In this document: in pieces, positions 1 to 11,665 of the stretch
Position numbering within the stretch: the stretch's first letter is position 1
How the letters are laid out: every line of letters starts with the position of its first letter
Assembly: GCA_024195585.1 (NCBI GenBank)
Contig: SWBL01000408.1
Location: 1-39,464 of the forward strand
Direction: 5' to 3'
Length of the DNA: 39,464 bases
Source: Aureobasidium sp. EXF-3400
Taxonomy: Eukaryota > Ascomycota > Dothideomycetes > Dothideales > Saccotheciaceae
Position numbers and translations under genes: made by a program
Notes under the pieces: model-generated
Told to the model about the DNA's origin: nothing
The model's input: the letters and a program-made list of their open reading frames with translations, nothing else
Database searches by the model: none

Positions 1-579
1 TTTCGAATCGGCGCTCAAGAGTGCGCTCCGGCTTATTTGCGAACGACGGCATCTTTCGACACCTTTGCTCTTCGCCTTTGCAAATACCGCGAATCTATTG
101 CTCTAAAGAGAGATACACAGTTGCAGCTAGCTGTTGCTAGACTGCTGCATGGCGAGTGTAGAGAACAAGGAGAAGACACGCATACTGTACCACGGCCAAT
201 TGCGCAATCACATCTTTATGATCGGGCAAGCAGCTCAGACGTCTCTTTTTCACCACAGACAATGTTCTAGGAAGCAGCGACGCTGATGCTGAACAGCAAA
301 GATTCGAAGCGCAAACAACAAGCGAGTTTCTGTCTTTGCACAAATCTTGGGACTCGCTGCTGTCCCGACTCCCGACGTTCTTCCACTACTTCCCGAGGGC
401 CGCAAGAGCCGGTCCGCTGCAGCCCGTCCATGACGTTGCTGTATCCAACGATGACATTGATAGCATGACCTTCGCGATAGATAAATCTACTGAATTGTCT
501 AGCATTCACTCTGTAAATCGGTTTTCTTCTATACCTAAGTCGCCTCACGTTAATTATCTATTCATATCATCATTTCACC
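1..579. other. Intergenic and 5' leader, no gene seen
   Basis: No reading frame here is long or recognisable enough to support a gene. The last 80 or so bases are AT-rich and lead into the ATG of the metallo-beta-lactamase-fold gene, so they probably hold its promoter and leader. A gene cut by the left edge cannot be excluded. Confidence 0.5.
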
Positions 580-1744
580 ATGTCTAATAAATATCTGGCA
601 ACTCCCAAGCCAGCTCCTGAGCTTACCATACCACAATCAGACAAGTTCGTCAAAGTATCCATCATTGACAGGTATTAAGCCATTGTTTGTTTGCTTCCTG
701 ACCTTAATTGCACTCTGACACGGTGTCAGTACATCCTATGTCGACTTGCCCGCCAATTTGTTCTTGGAGCCTCAATACAAGGGCCAAACCCGCTTGACCG
801 GTCCTACCTTCTCCTTCCTCATCGAACATGACTCTGGCAAGCGCATCTTGTTCGACTTGGGAATTCGCAAAGATGCCGATAATATGGCACCATCCATTGT
901 GAACGACGTCAAGTCAAAGGGCTGGACTGTAACAGCTGAAAAGAACACTGCGGATATCCTGCAAGAAGCAGGTTTCGACATCAAAGGTGGGGATATCGAC
1001 TGTGTGATCTACTCTCACCATCACTTTGACCATGTTGGAGACATGACGACTTTCCCTTCGTCGACGCAGCTTATTGTTGGGCCTGGCTTTAAGGCTGCTC
1101 ATCTACCTGCGTACCCCATCAACAAGGACTCTCCTAATCTACAGAGCGACTTTGAGGGCCGTGATGTGAGAGAGGTCGACATTAAGCGCGAGGGAGCTGG
1201 TCTAAAGATTGGACGCTTCCATGCTTATGACTATTTTGGAGATGGATCATTCTATCTTCTGGACACGCCTGGCCATACGGTTGGACATATGTGTGGTTTG
1301 GCCCGCACTTCTGCACCATTGGACAAGGAAGCGACATTTGTGATGATGGGCGCCGATGCTTGTCATCACGCCGGAGAGTTCAGACCTTCCCAATACCAGC
1401 CTCTCCCGACAGAGATCTCGCCTTCGCCAAAGCCGCTACCTCAGCCGATTTGTCCTGGTCACCTTTTGCAGGAGGTACATTGCAACAAGAGCGCAAACGA
1501 ACCTTACTACGAGGCCACAGAAGGCTTTTGCCATGACCTTAAAGAGAATCACTCGACTGTGCAGGGCATGCAGGAGTTTGATGCTTCAGATGACATTCTC
1601 TTGATCATAGCGCATGACGCAAGTTTGTTGGGAGCTCTTGACTTCTTCCCTGATTCGTTGAATCACTGGCGAGAAAAGGACTTGGACGCAAAGACGAGAT
1701 GGAGATTCCTGAGTAGCTTCAGTGAGGCAGTTGGCAAGCAGTAG
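580..1744 (+). CDS. Metallo-beta-lactamase-fold hydrolase
   Basis: Two exons, 580-671 and 730-1744, joined across a 58-nt GT-AG intron (672-729), give about 368 residues. The first-exon ATG follows a short AT-rich leader, and the splice keeps frame into the domain. The zinc motif HHHFDH lies at residues 127-132, followed by GD. A second metal histidine is in DTPGHTVGH (H213), a GADACHH segment follows, and a late histidine is in IIAHDAS. This layout fits a two-zinc metallo-hydrolase of the MBL superfamily, closest in style to the lactonase-like (AhlD / pyridoxolactonase-type) branch. There is no signal peptide, so it is probably cytosolic. The substrate cannot be told from sequence; a lactone or ester hydrolase is an inference. 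Confidence 0.9.
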
Positions 1745-2031
1745 AGAATAGACATGTAGAATAGTTGGCCATGGAATAATGCGACTGCTTGAATTGGAAG
1801 ACTTGAATGACATTCCAGCGGCCGCGGCTGAAATAGCGTAATGCGCTCAACAGGCAGGCACGCCGCCTTGGCCTGCCCCACGAGCCCCGCGAGATCGGAC
1901 CAACGAAGCAACCCGCACAAAATCTATTTAACCAGTCATCGACCGCTTTTGTGTTTCCGAGTGTAATTGGCCTTCACTGTCCAGTTCCGTTCATACCAAT
2001 TGGACGAAATACATCACGCATCCAACCCAAC

Positions 2032-3358
2032 ATGTCTACAACCGTAGTTCTCGGTTCGCAGTTTGGCGACGAGGGTATGTTTGTGACTCAGACCGCTCTG
2101 CGCTCTCACACAGAGCTCGTCTAACCTCTGCATAGGCAAGGGCAAGCTCGTCGACCTCCTGTCTGAGAAGTTCAAGATCACCGCTCGCTCTGCCGGTGGT
2201 CACAATGCTGGTCACACCATCGTTGTCAATGGTGTCACTTACGACTTCCACATTCTCCCTTCCGGTCTGGTCAACCCCGAGACCGTCAACCTTGTCGGTT
2301 CCGGAACTGTTGTCAGCGTGCCTCAGTTCTTCCACGAGCTTGAGCAGCTCGAGAAGCACAACCTCGACTACAAGGACCGTATCTTCATCAGCGACCGCGC
2401 TCACGCCCTGTTCGAATTGCACTCGCTCGTCGATGGCCTTGAAGAGGTTGAGCTCGGCAAGGACGCCGTCGGCACCACCAAGAAGGGTATCGGCCCGTGC
2501 TACCAGACCAAGGCTGCTCGCACCGGTATCAGAGTTGGCGAGATTTTCGACAAGGAGCACATGGACCACAAGCTGAGAACTTTGGCGTCCGCCTTCAAGA
2601 AGCGCTACGGCGACCTGTTGAATTACGATGTTGAGGCTGAGATCAAGAGATATGATGAATGGCGTCCTCGTCTTGCCGAGTACGTCATTGACCAGGTCCC
2701 AATGATCCAGCAGGCTGAGGCTACAAACACCCCCATGCTTGTCGAGGGAGCCAACGCTCTGCTCCTCGATATTGACTGGGGAACCTACCCCATGGTTACC
2801 TCCTCAAACACTGGTATCGGTGGTGTTTTCACTGGTCTTGCCCTCTCTCCCTTCAAGCTCAAGGAGGTCATTGGTGTCGTAAAGGCCTACCAGACCAGAG
2901 TTGGTGGTGGTCCCTTCCCTACTGAGCAGATCAACGAGATCGGTGAGAAGCTTCAGACAATCGGCCGTGAGGTTGGTGTCACCACTGGTCGTCGCCGTCG
3001 CTGCGGTTGGCTCGACCTGGTTCTCCTCAAGTACTCGGCTGCCATTAACCACTACACCGCGTTCAACCTGACAAAGCTGGACATCCTTGACGACTTTGAC
3101 GAGATCAAGGTTGCCGTTGGCTACAAGGTTGACGGCAAGGAGGTTCCTTCCTTCCCTGGCACTATTGACGCTCTCTCCAAGGTTGAGCCCATCTACGAGA
3201 CTCTGCCTGGTTGGAAGTCCGACAGCACAAACATCACCTCATACGAAGCTCTTCCCGACAACGCCAGAAAGTACATCGAGTTCATCGAGAAGTACACCGG
3301 TGTTGGCGTTAAGTGGATCGGCACTGGTCCCGCCAGAGAGGCCATGATTTTCCGATAG
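2032..3358 (+). CDS. ADE12: Adenylosuccinate synthetase
   Basis: It makes adenylosuccinate from IMP, aspartate and GTP, the first committed step to AMP, in the cytosol. Two exons, 2032-2074 and 2136-3358, are separated by a 61-nt intron that splits the glycine codon of the P-loop-like motif. The product is 421 residues, close to the family's usual size of about 430. GDEGKGK is at residues 12-18 with catalytic D13, and GHNAGHT at 36-42 with catalytic H41. The arginine-rich loop [14 protein letters not shown] and the C-terminal KWIGTGP...IFR are also conserved. The tiny first exon ending inside the conserved N-terminal motif fixes the start. Strong C/G third-position preference suggests high expression. 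The next gene upstream is the hydrolase on the same strand, about 290 bp away. Confidence 0.98.
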
Positions 3359-3658
3359 AGGATCTGCTGGAATGCCCTCTTTTTTGTACATCATGGGCAG
3401 CTGTTCTGCCCCGGAACCTGAAATTATGGGATGGCTTCTCGTGATCTGGTATCAAAGGAATGAGAAATGCTTAAGAAAGTCAATTATAGACCCAAAAATC
3501 TGATTAGAAGAATCTCTCCACAGAAGAACTCTCCGACATCAATAAGAAATGTCGTTACGCTTTATGAATTTGCTTGTTTTGCGCCAAAGCTGGCGATTCT
3601 GACGTGATTACTGAAACTGATTGCAGCCTCTCCGTGTACTTAAGTCTGTAACTTTATA

Positions 3659-3772
3659 CTATCGAAATGCACAGCTACGTTCTGTACATAGGTATGACCA
3701 CAGAGATAGCTTTCGATAGGGTTCTCTCTGTGGAAACCACATTTTCTGCAGGAATATCGTGCATTTCTATAG
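3659..3772 (-). mobile_element. Foldback MITE-like element, copy A
   Basis: The ends read CTATCGAAATGCAC and GTGCATTTCTATAG, inverted copies of each other with one mismatch. A perfect 9-bp inner stem, CCACAGAGA (3698-3706) and TCTCTGTGG (3725-3733), lies inside. Weaker inverted similarity runs outward on both sides, to about 3631 and 3800. The inner asymmetry matches the other copies when read on the minus strand. Confidence 0.75.
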
Positions 3773-3886
3773 CTATACTATAATAGTTTGGCACACAGGG
3801 AGGATCTAAGTACTTAGTATGTAATCTTAACCTCGCCGTCTCAACCCCTTTCTAGCTCTTCAACTCTAGTAAAGAGCATCTAAATA

Positions 3887-4001
3887 CTATGAAAAGGCAC
3901 GGTTGTTTTTGGAAGTAGGGGCATGACCGAAGAGAGCTATAAAGATGCCGTCTCTTGGTAGACACTATCCTGCTTCCTAATAGTGTTGTGCATTTTTATA
4001 G
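3887..4001 (+). mobile_element. Foldback MITE-like element, copy B
   Basis: The left end is CTATGAAAAGGCAC and the right end is GTGCATTTTTATAG. An inner AAGAGA / TCTCTT stem is present. It is 115 bp long, in the spacer before the esterase gene and 114 bp from copy A. Confidence 0.75.
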
Positions 4002-4183
4002 CTACACTATGACAGTCTTCAGCACACGGTCTTCAGCACACGGAGAGGTTGTTTGTAATTGATTGCAGCCTTGCAGGGCGTTGCTCGCTGAACCTCGTAC
4101 GACTCCGCACCTCGACTTGATCCACCTAACTTCACTGGTCATGCCCACAGTTGTCAGCTTGACAACCTCTACAAATCCAAGCC

Positions 4184-5755
4184 ATGAAGTCTTTCGTTAG
4201 TAATTCACTAGCTTTGCTACAAGCTCAAGCGCAAGTCCGACTCGGATCACCTACTTTCCTTGCCGCTTCCAATCGATGCTCGGTAGACGTTCTCGCGGAG
4301 CCCAACATCTTTGGTGCTGAAGTCATCGATCTTTCTGTTCACGAGGTCAAAAATTATTCGATTACAGACACTTGGACGTTGAAAGTGCTTGAAGCAGACG
4401 GCTTGAACTTCTGCAACATCACTGTGACTTACACTCATCCTGGGCAAAACGATACGATACATGCTACCGTTTGGCTGCCACTCGAGAATTGGAATGGCAG
4501 GTTCATGGCTGTCGGTGGTGGAGGCTGGATCACTGGTCATCCAAACTTAGGTGCTCAAATCAAACGAGGCTATGCTGCGGCCAGCACGGATGGTGGACAT
4601 GGACTGGAACGCTCAGCGGCATCTTGGGCTCTGACTAGTCCGGGTAATGTGAATTGGAATCTACTGCAAGACTTTGCGTACCGAGCGCTCGATGACATGA
4701 CTCTCATCGGCAAAGCTATCACCACATCGTTCTACAATACTGCACCTAAGTACTCCTACTGGAATGGATGCTCGACTGGGGGTCGACAAGGCCTTATGCT
4801 TGCACAGCGTTCTCCCCATCTGTTTGATGGCATCCTAGCTGCTGCGCCTGCGATAGACTGGCCAACTTTTGTGGTCTCCGCCTTCTGGGCCCAGCAGCGC
4901 ATGAATCAGATATCCGCGTACCCTTCGACTTGCGAACTCATGGCATTCAGAGCTGCTGCCATTGAGGCATGTGATGGTCTTGATGGTCTCGCCGACGGCA
5001 TTATCGGAGCACCTGGGCTGTGTAAATTCGACCCGCACACTGTTGTGGGCAGAAAAGTCAAGTGCGACGGCACTGAAAAACAACTCACGTCTGAAGGTGC
5101 TACAATAGCTCAGGCGGCATGGACCGGACCTATTGATGCCAATGGCAAAGCTCATTGGTTTGGTGTCAATTATGATGCAGCTCTTCGCTCGGCAGACGAT
5201 GCTATTGTAATTGGAACGAGCGGCAGAAGGGGCAAGACCATCCCAGAAGAATGGATAAGTCTGTTCGTTATGAAGGACCCAGTATACGATACAAGCAAGA
5301 TGTCAGACGCTGAGTATTTTGCCGCACTCAAAGCCTCGCAGAGAGAGTATGATTCAATCATCGGCACGAATTGGCCAGATCTATCTGAGTTCCGAAATGC
5401 AGGCGGCAAGATGATTACCTGGCATGGCCTGGCTGACGATCGCATCCCACCTAACGGAACCTCTCATTATTACGACCAAGTGCTTGCAACAACATCGGAC
5501 GTCTTAGACTTCTATAGGTATTTTGAAGCTCCTGGTGTTGGTCACTGTGCAGGTGGAGCTGGTCCTGTACCAGATGCCCACAAGGATTTGGTTAGATGGG
5601 TCGAGGAAGGAATAGCTCCTGATACTCTGAAGGCTGTCGGTCAGCACGGAGATGGGACTGTCAGGAAGTTGTGCCAATATCCGCTTGTGCAGCGCTTCGT
5701 TGGAGGTGACCCGAAGGTCGCTTCTTCCTTTGAGTGCACGACTGGGTTCGATTAA
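4184..5755 (+). CDS. Tannase/feruloyl esterase-family hydrolase
   Basis: A single exon of 523 residues, typical for the fungal tannase / feruloyl esterase B family (alpha/beta hydrolases that split gallate or hydroxycinnamate esters of plant material). The CS-D-HC signature is complete: C196-S197 in GCSTGGRQG, D418 in GLADDRIPP, and H454-C455 in GVGHCAGG. This gives a Ser-Asp-His triad with a disulfide joining its neighbours. A CDGLDGLADG segment near residue 263 matches the family's calcium-binding lid loop. Several N-x-S/T sites suggest secretion, yet the N-terminus (MKSFVSNSLALLQAQAQ) is a weak signal peptide. The true start or a small 5' exon may therefore be missed. The substrate (tannin or feruloyl ester) cannot be decided. 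Confidence 0.95.
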   Translation: MKSFVSNSLALLQAQAQVRLGSPTFLAASNRCSVDVLAEPNIFGAEVIDLSVHEVKNYSITDTWTLKVLEADGLNFCNITVTYTHPGQNDTIHATVWLPLENWNGRFMAVGGGGWITGHPNLGAQIKRGYAAASTDGGHGLERSAASWALTSPGNVNWNLLQDFAYRALDDMTLIGKAITTSFYNTAPKYSYWNGCSTGGRQGLMLAQRSPHLFDGILAAAPAIDWPTFVVSAFWAQQRMNQISAYPSTCELMAFRAAAIEACDGLDGLADGIIGAPGLCKFDPHTVVGRKVKCDGTEKQLTSEGATIAQAAWTGPIDANGKAHWFGVNYDAALRSADDAIVIGTSGRRGKTIPEEWISLFVMKDPVYDTSKMSDAEYFAALKASQREYDSIIGTNWPDLSEFRNAGGKMITWHGLADDRIPPNGTSHYYDQVLATTSDVLDFYRYFEAPGVGHCAGGAGPVPDAHKDLVRWVEEGIAPDTLKAVGQHGDGTVRKLCQYPLVQRFVGGDPKVASSFECTTGFD

Positions 5756-6241
5756 GTTAATGCTCTAATCAAGGTCCATGAAACTTCAAAACTGCATCTT
5801 AACGACTCGAAGATGGCTCCCACATAACGCGACGCGAGCTGACGTGTTTGACAGCTCGGAAGTGGGTGGAGATCCGGTAGTGCAGGTGCAGACGCGGGTG
5901 CAGGACCCTCGGTAACGACTGCCGTAGACCACGCATGCTATAAACTCCTGTCACACAAACTCACAAACCATTCTTCGTCCTAAGTTGTCTATACCATTGA
6001 TCAATTATCTCGTTTCCATACTGGCAACAGTCATGGTTCGAGCGTCCAATCACGGTAGACCCTGACTAGAAGAGGCATGACGAAGGTACCGCTATCAAAA
6101 GCAACGTGAAAACGTTCACATGATGGAATCTGAAAGCTCAGCTCCCATACCCCCTTAAATTTTGGAACCTCGTCTTGTCTCTTCTCTGGGTGTTCTGAAG
6201 CTATCACTTGATGATTTGTATACACTTTAAGCTCATCAAAT
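5756..6241. other. Intergenic, no gene seen
   Basis: Spacer between the esterase and the F-box-like gene, both on the plus strand. It contains a G/C-richer stretch at about 5820-5930 and an AT-rich leader just before 6242. No supported gene. Confidence 0.6.
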
Positions 6242-7066
6242 ATGACTACCTCATCTCTTCCTTCTGACTTTGTTGTCAGCCTCCCTTCGGAGGTACTATT
6301 GACCATCTTTGGAGCTCAAGATAGCTTCCGCGATATGTCTGCACTGTTCAGGACCTGCAAAAGCCTCTATGCTCTTTGGCAGACCCGAGCTTCGTCGATT
6401 AGCAAACCTCTGCTCATCCGTCAGACCCCATGCTACGAGGAAGTAGAAGCTTTGATAGCAGCAAATGAAGCAGCAAAGCTGACCACCAAGCCTCGAAATT
6501 CTGTTGTTCTCGTGGATCCAATTCAACAAGAGAAACTCGGGAGAACACTGAACAGGATTTCGCTCAGTCGACAAATTGTAGGACAAGCAAGATATCTCTG
6601 CGATATTATTGAGAGTCGATATCTCCAGCAAAAATACAACTGCCACGATGCGAAATGTCGAGCTCGACCATCCACACTTCCACAACGTGAACGAGACGAC
6701 GTCACTCGAGCACACCATTTCATCAAGCTATACACGCTCACCTACTCACACAAAGGTCTTGCCGACCTACACGACAGTTGCAAAGCCAAGCTGGAAGCAA
6801 TGAGCGACGCAAACAGACACTTTCTGTTCCAGCTTACCAAGATCATGCACGACTATGCCTTGCCTTGGGACAAGATGAGATTGGATCTGTGCTCGTACTC
6901 GCTATCTCCTGTATTCAAGTCGGAAGATTCTAGTTGTTCTGTTACTTGGGCGGACAAATTCAAGGCACTTCAGGAGGTTACGCGTGTGCAAGTGATGACA
7001 TGCGGAGACTGTATTTATGATGACACAGCACGGTTTAGCAGGACTGGCCAGCAAGAGGGGAATTGA
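6242..7066 (+). CDS. F-box-like hypothetical protein
   Basis: One exon, 274 residues. Residues 12-50 (LPSEVLLTIFGAQDSFRDM, then SALFRTCKSLYALW) match the pattern of a fungal F-box: a leucine-rich helix, a conserved LPSEVL, then a CKSLY-like segment. F-box proteins usually link a substrate to the SCF ubiquitin ligase through Skp1. The rest shows no domain I recognise. It is mainly helical and polar, with scattered cysteines (CHDAKC, MTCGDC). It has no signal peptide or membrane span. The F-box call comes from pattern alone, and the target is unknown. No intron is evident. Confidence 0.7.
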   Translation: MTTSSLPSDFVVSLPSEVLLTIFGAQDSFRDMSALFRTCKSLYALWQTRASSISKPLLIRQTPCYEEVEALIAANEAAKLTTKPRNSVVLVDPIQQEKLGRTLNRISLSRQIVGQARYLCDIIESRYLQQKYNCHDAKCRARPSTLPQRERDDVTRAHHFIKLYTLTYSHKGLADLHDSCKAKLEAMSDANRHFLFQLTKIMHDYALPWDKMRLDLCSYSLSPVFKSEDSSCSVTWADKFKALQEVTRVQVMTCGDCIYDDTARFSRTGQQEGN

Positions 7067-8143
7067 AAGGGATATGGTGGACCGACTTTTTGCCCTGCAA
7101 AGTGCTTTACCAGCTATCAAACAAATCAGGCTTGCAACGCTTGTTGAAAAATGACTGGTGAATGACCCTTCTTATCAGGCAAATGATATTGTCGTGATTG
7201 ATTGATTGATCAACGGTAGGCGACAAGCCACGTTAAGGCCCACCTTGAATCTATTTCAATCTCATGGTGGCTCAGTTGCATTGCCACGCAAAAATAAGGC
7301 CGAATGACGAGAAGCGGAGCATAATAGCGAAGTGTCTGGCCGCTGATAGCATTCGCAAGAGCTTGCAAGAACCGGATAGATGGATGACACAGATAGGACT
7401 CGCGCGTAAGGGCCAGAGAAGGATCAGATACGCACGATACGGTGCTGCGCCACAGGTCCCACAGCCCTCGCGCAATCTCGCCCCGGACGCAAGGGAGCAC
7501 GTACAGTCCATGTAGGGAGACCATTTGCTGTAGCAGACGGAACCTCCGTCTTGTGGTCAATTGACCAGTAAGATAGCACAATATGCAGCTATATCTGTAA
7601 TCAGACATGGCCAAGTAATCAAAGAACCTGTTCCTTGCTTGTTCGGCCGTGCCATACGGTACATGTGCTGCATGCTGTAAGGATGTGCCATGGGCTTCCG
7701 CAACAAGCAGCCTCTGAGAGATAGATCAATCTCTTGGCAAACACTTGGCGTACGTGATGTGTGGCTGTGGCCAAAGGGCAAAGTGCTTCTCAGCATTGAC
7801 ATTTCAGCCAACACACAAAGGGGAGAAGTTCGTCGACAGCTTCATCAATTCCTTGGATAGTATCAACATCTCATCCACAACGACTGACACGACCGGACGA
7901 AGGGCGAGAGATCTACAGACGAAATGCGTAAGTGACAAGGTTTCGAAATGTGGCATGCGACATGACTCTCGAGTTGTCATAATCCCCGGAGCGGAAACGG
8001 CGCGCCGATGATGCTAGCGTCTTGGTGCTCCTGGATGATGGTTATCTATGCCATTGCCAGCTGCCTAGTCCTGGACATTCTTCTCTGCCACTTTGCTCTC
8101 CTCCTTCACTTCACTTTCAACCATCCCTTTGGACTATACGCCG
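7067..8143. other. Intergenic, no gene seen
   Basis: Contains short open frames on both strands with no recognisable protein. The last stretch (about 8080-8143) is CT-rich and is probably the leader of the antiporter gene. A short tgattgattgat run lies at about 7196-7208. Confidence 0.55.
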
Positions 8144-10629
8144 ATGGGAGAACCTTCTGACCCTTCTTTATTAGACCGCATCCGTTCATGGGCGAGACAC
8201 CACGCCTCTGACCGCTCCAACCACAACAACAACATTACGCCACAGCGAAGCGCAAGCCCCATTCTACCCACCACCCGAGCCCTGCCGAACGCGGAGAAGG
8301 CTGGACCCTCATTGACCCCTTCTACCGCTCTCCACCATGTCAACACAAACAGCAGTCACCATGACAGTATTACCTTCAACAATACCGCTGACAAGACGTC
8401 GCCTGCCCTGCCCGCCCCAGCTCCCCCTCCTGAACATGTCAAGTCGGAATATGCATCACCGAACCAACCCACCCTAGGAAGTCAAGATGGCACCGACAAT
8501 GTGCCCGCTACCAAACCATCCATCATCAAGAGAGCCAAAGCTGGAACCGTCAGATTTGGTCTCCATACATACGATGCCCTCACCCACAGCTGGGTCAACC
8601 TCCTTCTTGTCTTCGTCCCTGCTGGCATTATCGTTAAGGCCCTTGATGTCAACGCCTCAGTCGTCTTCGCTCTCAATGCCGTTGCCATTATCCCACTGGC
8701 TGGTATGCTGGCCTACGCAACAGAGGTCGTTGCCTCACGCCTTGGCGACACACTGGGTGCTCTGATGAACGTCTCTTTCGGCAATGCCGTCGAGCTGATC
8801 ATCTTCGTTATTGCATTGGTCAAGGACGAAATCCGCATTGTCCAGGCTTCGCTGGTTGGTTCCATCCTGTCCAACCTTCTGCTCATCATGGGCATGGCCT
8901 TCACACTTGGTGGTCTTAGATTCCAAGAGCAAATCTACAACAGCACCATCACTCAGATGAGTGCTTGTCTTCTCAGTTTGAGTGTTGTCAGTCTGGTCTT
9001 GCCCACAGCCTTTCATGCCTCCTTCTCGGATAGTACTGCCGCCGACAACGCAGTCCTGAAGGTTAGCAGAGGCACTAGCGTTATTCTTCTCATCATCTAC
9101 ATTCTGTATCTGCTCTTCCAGCTGAAGTCACATGCCTACCTGTACGAAAGTACACCCCAGCAGATCATTGACGAAGAGTCGCATCCTGGTATTCTGGCCG
9201 ACATGCTAGGTTCATCTAGTTCATCCGATAGCTCAGACTCGTCCAGCTCGTCAGATTCGGATACTTCGTCACATACGACTTCGAAGCGTATCAGACGTGC
9301 CTTCAGGCACCGCAGACGCCGCAAGTCGAGTGCCAGTACTGCTACAACTCCTTCTGTCGTTAGCGCTCCATCGGTGGAGCGTGCTCACTCTCATCAATCC
9401 GAGATACTCCAGCCTCAGCCTCAGCGTCGCCCATCTGCTCTCGGCGCTATCAATAGTGGCGATGAGGCCGATACAGATGGCGAACTCGAGATGCGTGGTG
9501 CTCCCCCTCTCATCAGAGATTTTGTCGATGGGCCAGCAGTCGAAGAACATCAGCAACAGCTGCAGTTCCAGGATACCAAACCAGATACACGCAAGCACAA
9601 GAAGAAGCACAAGAAGAGGCATCACCACAAACGCCATGGCAGCCATGACGAGAAGCAATCCATCGATGAGGCTTCTTCGATCCGCAAACAGGGCAAGCAA
9701 CCCATAAAAGAGCTCGTCCCTAAGGTGGGCTTCTCTGATGATGTGCACTACGCTCCTGCTGCCGACACCGGCTCGCCTAGAAAGCCTTTCGGTATTCGCC
9801 AGCTCTCTTCTCGTCAGGCATTCCCTCGCCCTGCTCTCCCTAAGATGCTCTCTCAGAACGTATTCGTTACTCCACCTCCGATTTCCGGTTCTCCTGTTAC
9901 TGGCGCACCTATGATGCCTCGTACCGGAGTGGGCGCGCTACGTAGAACTAGCTCCTTGCCTGACCGTCTCAATCGTCAAAACACTCCTTCGACACTTCCC
10001 CAGGATAACCTTCCTCCTTATGCACGAAGTCTGGGCGCTGAACAGGAAAATGAAGAGGAGACGGATGAGGAACATAATCGTATGTCCCGTACTGCTGCCG
10101 TCGTTCTTCTGCTCTTCTCTACCGCTCTCGTCGCCGTATGTGCTGAATTCATGGTCGATGCTATTCCTGCTATGATCGATGCGACTCCAGTCAGTCAGGC
10201 CTTTATCGGTCTTATCATCCTTCCCATCGTCTCTAACGCTGCCGAGCACGTCACGGCCGTCAGCGTTGCCGCCAAGAACAAGATGGATTTGTCCATCGGT
10301 GTTAGTGTCGGTAGCAGTATCCAGATCGCTTTGTTCGTCACTCCTCTGGTGGTCATCCTTGGCTGGATCATTGGCCGTGACATGTCGCTCTACTTTACAC
10401 TTTTCGAGACCATCAGTTTGTTCGTCACGGCATTTGTCGTCAACTTTTTGGTTCTTGATGGTAGAAGCAACTACCTTGAAGGCGCTCTACTCATTGCAGC
10501 CTACATAATCATTGCGTAAGTCATCGTTTTTAAAGTTACCATATTACACTTAGCTAACATTATCGCAGCGTCTCGGCTTTCTACTATCCTGATGGTGCTG
10601 ATGCTAGCTCTCTTGCCGGATCGACCTAG
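8144..10629 (+). CDS. VCX1: Vacuolar Ca2+/H+ antiporter with long central loop
   Basis: Two exons, 8144-10515 and 10569-10629, with a 53-nt intron carrying a GCTAAC branch site, encode 810 residues. The CAX signature repeats are both present: FGNAVELI at about 212-219 and SNAAEHVTAV at about 697-706, each in a block of membrane helices (about residues 140-325 and 645-795). The last exon adds the family-typical tail after IIIAVSAFYYP. CAX proteins exchange vacuolar H+ for cytosolic Ca2+. The start is the first ATG after CT-rich DNA. Unusual features are an approximately 130-residue polar N-terminus and a loop of about 320 residues between the halves. That loop holds a Ser/Asp run (about 356-378) and a Lys/His run (about 480-505). 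Yeast Vcx1 is about half this length. Confidence 0.96.
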
Positions 10630-11537
10630 GCGAATCTAGATCGTGATAACGACTGGCCTCTGACTGTGGGAAGGAGAGAGGTTGGCCATATTTGAGTTAG
10701 ACGAAAGTTGGATTAGAATGAGACGTTTCTTACGAAGTTTGGAGTTCAACGAGCTGAAGATTTGGACATGTTCCACCCACCACCAGTCCTTTCCTCCTTT
10801 TATTATATCTTATCTCTTACGATACAATTGATATTGTTACCTCTTTCTCGATCGTCGTGTTGTCTTGTGTTCTGTCGTTCGTCATGTACCGTCTTCAATG
10901 ATTGTAGGTTGTGTTGCTCAGATGTTTGATTGACCTTGATGGTTCAGGGTAGCTTTTTTTCCCTTTTTTTTCTTATTTCTCCTTATCATCGTTGAGGGTA
11001 GCACCCTGGCAAGATACGCATAATTGCTTCCCATTCGACCAGGTATGCTAATATCAGATCATACAGACTCCTTCTGTTCCTCAAAGCAATACAACCGTTT
11101 CCATTGTGTCTGAGTAGTCTGTTGTGGCGTCGATCATAACATATCTCTATCTTAACGATGTTGGTCGAAATGTTGCTGCATCTTGACGCCAGACCATTTG
11201 TAACCAGCCGACCTTCTCACAATTCTGTAGTGACAAAAGTTTGACTTGCATTCAGATACAGATACAGATGGGAAAAGGTATGAGAGTAGCGAACGATGCT
11301 TTGATTTAGTAAGATAGAATCTGATACGAGGAATAGAGATAGAACTTATGTACAGCTAATGAATGTGTAGCCAAAATGTTTCACTATCGATGCACTCTCA
11401 GGGGATATTTGCGCCTGTCCCCATGTGGATTATCTGGCAGAAAAGAGAGCGAGACACGTGGCCAGAATGTTGCGCAAGCTAGAGTTGGGAAAGTGCGACT
11501 TTCATGAGGGAGGTCAGGTTAACCGAGCATACATGGA

Positions 11538-11665
11538 AGGAGCGACCAGATATAATGACAAGGCATTGAAGCACACAACAGATGAAGAGGAAGGAGCGAC
11601 CAGACACAATAACAAGGCATTGTCAAAGCAGAAAAGGAAGCAGCGACCAGAGGCAGGGCACGATG
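11538..11665. repeat. Degenerate tandem repeat, about 45-50 bp unit
   Basis: Three successive blocks start with GAAGSAGCGACCAGA (about 11538, 11590 and 11638). The first two continue with an AATRACAAGGCATTG segment. The third keeps only the start. A frame runs through it, but it has no ATG at its upstream end and looks non-coding. Confidence 0.6.

Larger units (their letters stand above)
3359..4183. other. Repeat-bearing spacer
   Basis: It holds the 3' region of the adenylosuccinate synthetase gene and two copies of the short foldback element described below (3659-3772 and 3887-4001). A 14-bp tandem duplication (gtcttcagcacacg, 4015-4042) sits just past the second copy. No gene is seen. Confidence 0.7.

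Noticed and set aside
7745..8011. Frame of 88 codons before the antiporter
   Set aside because: It opens with TTG, has no good ATG context and no recognisable protein. It lies in the likely promoter of the antiporter.
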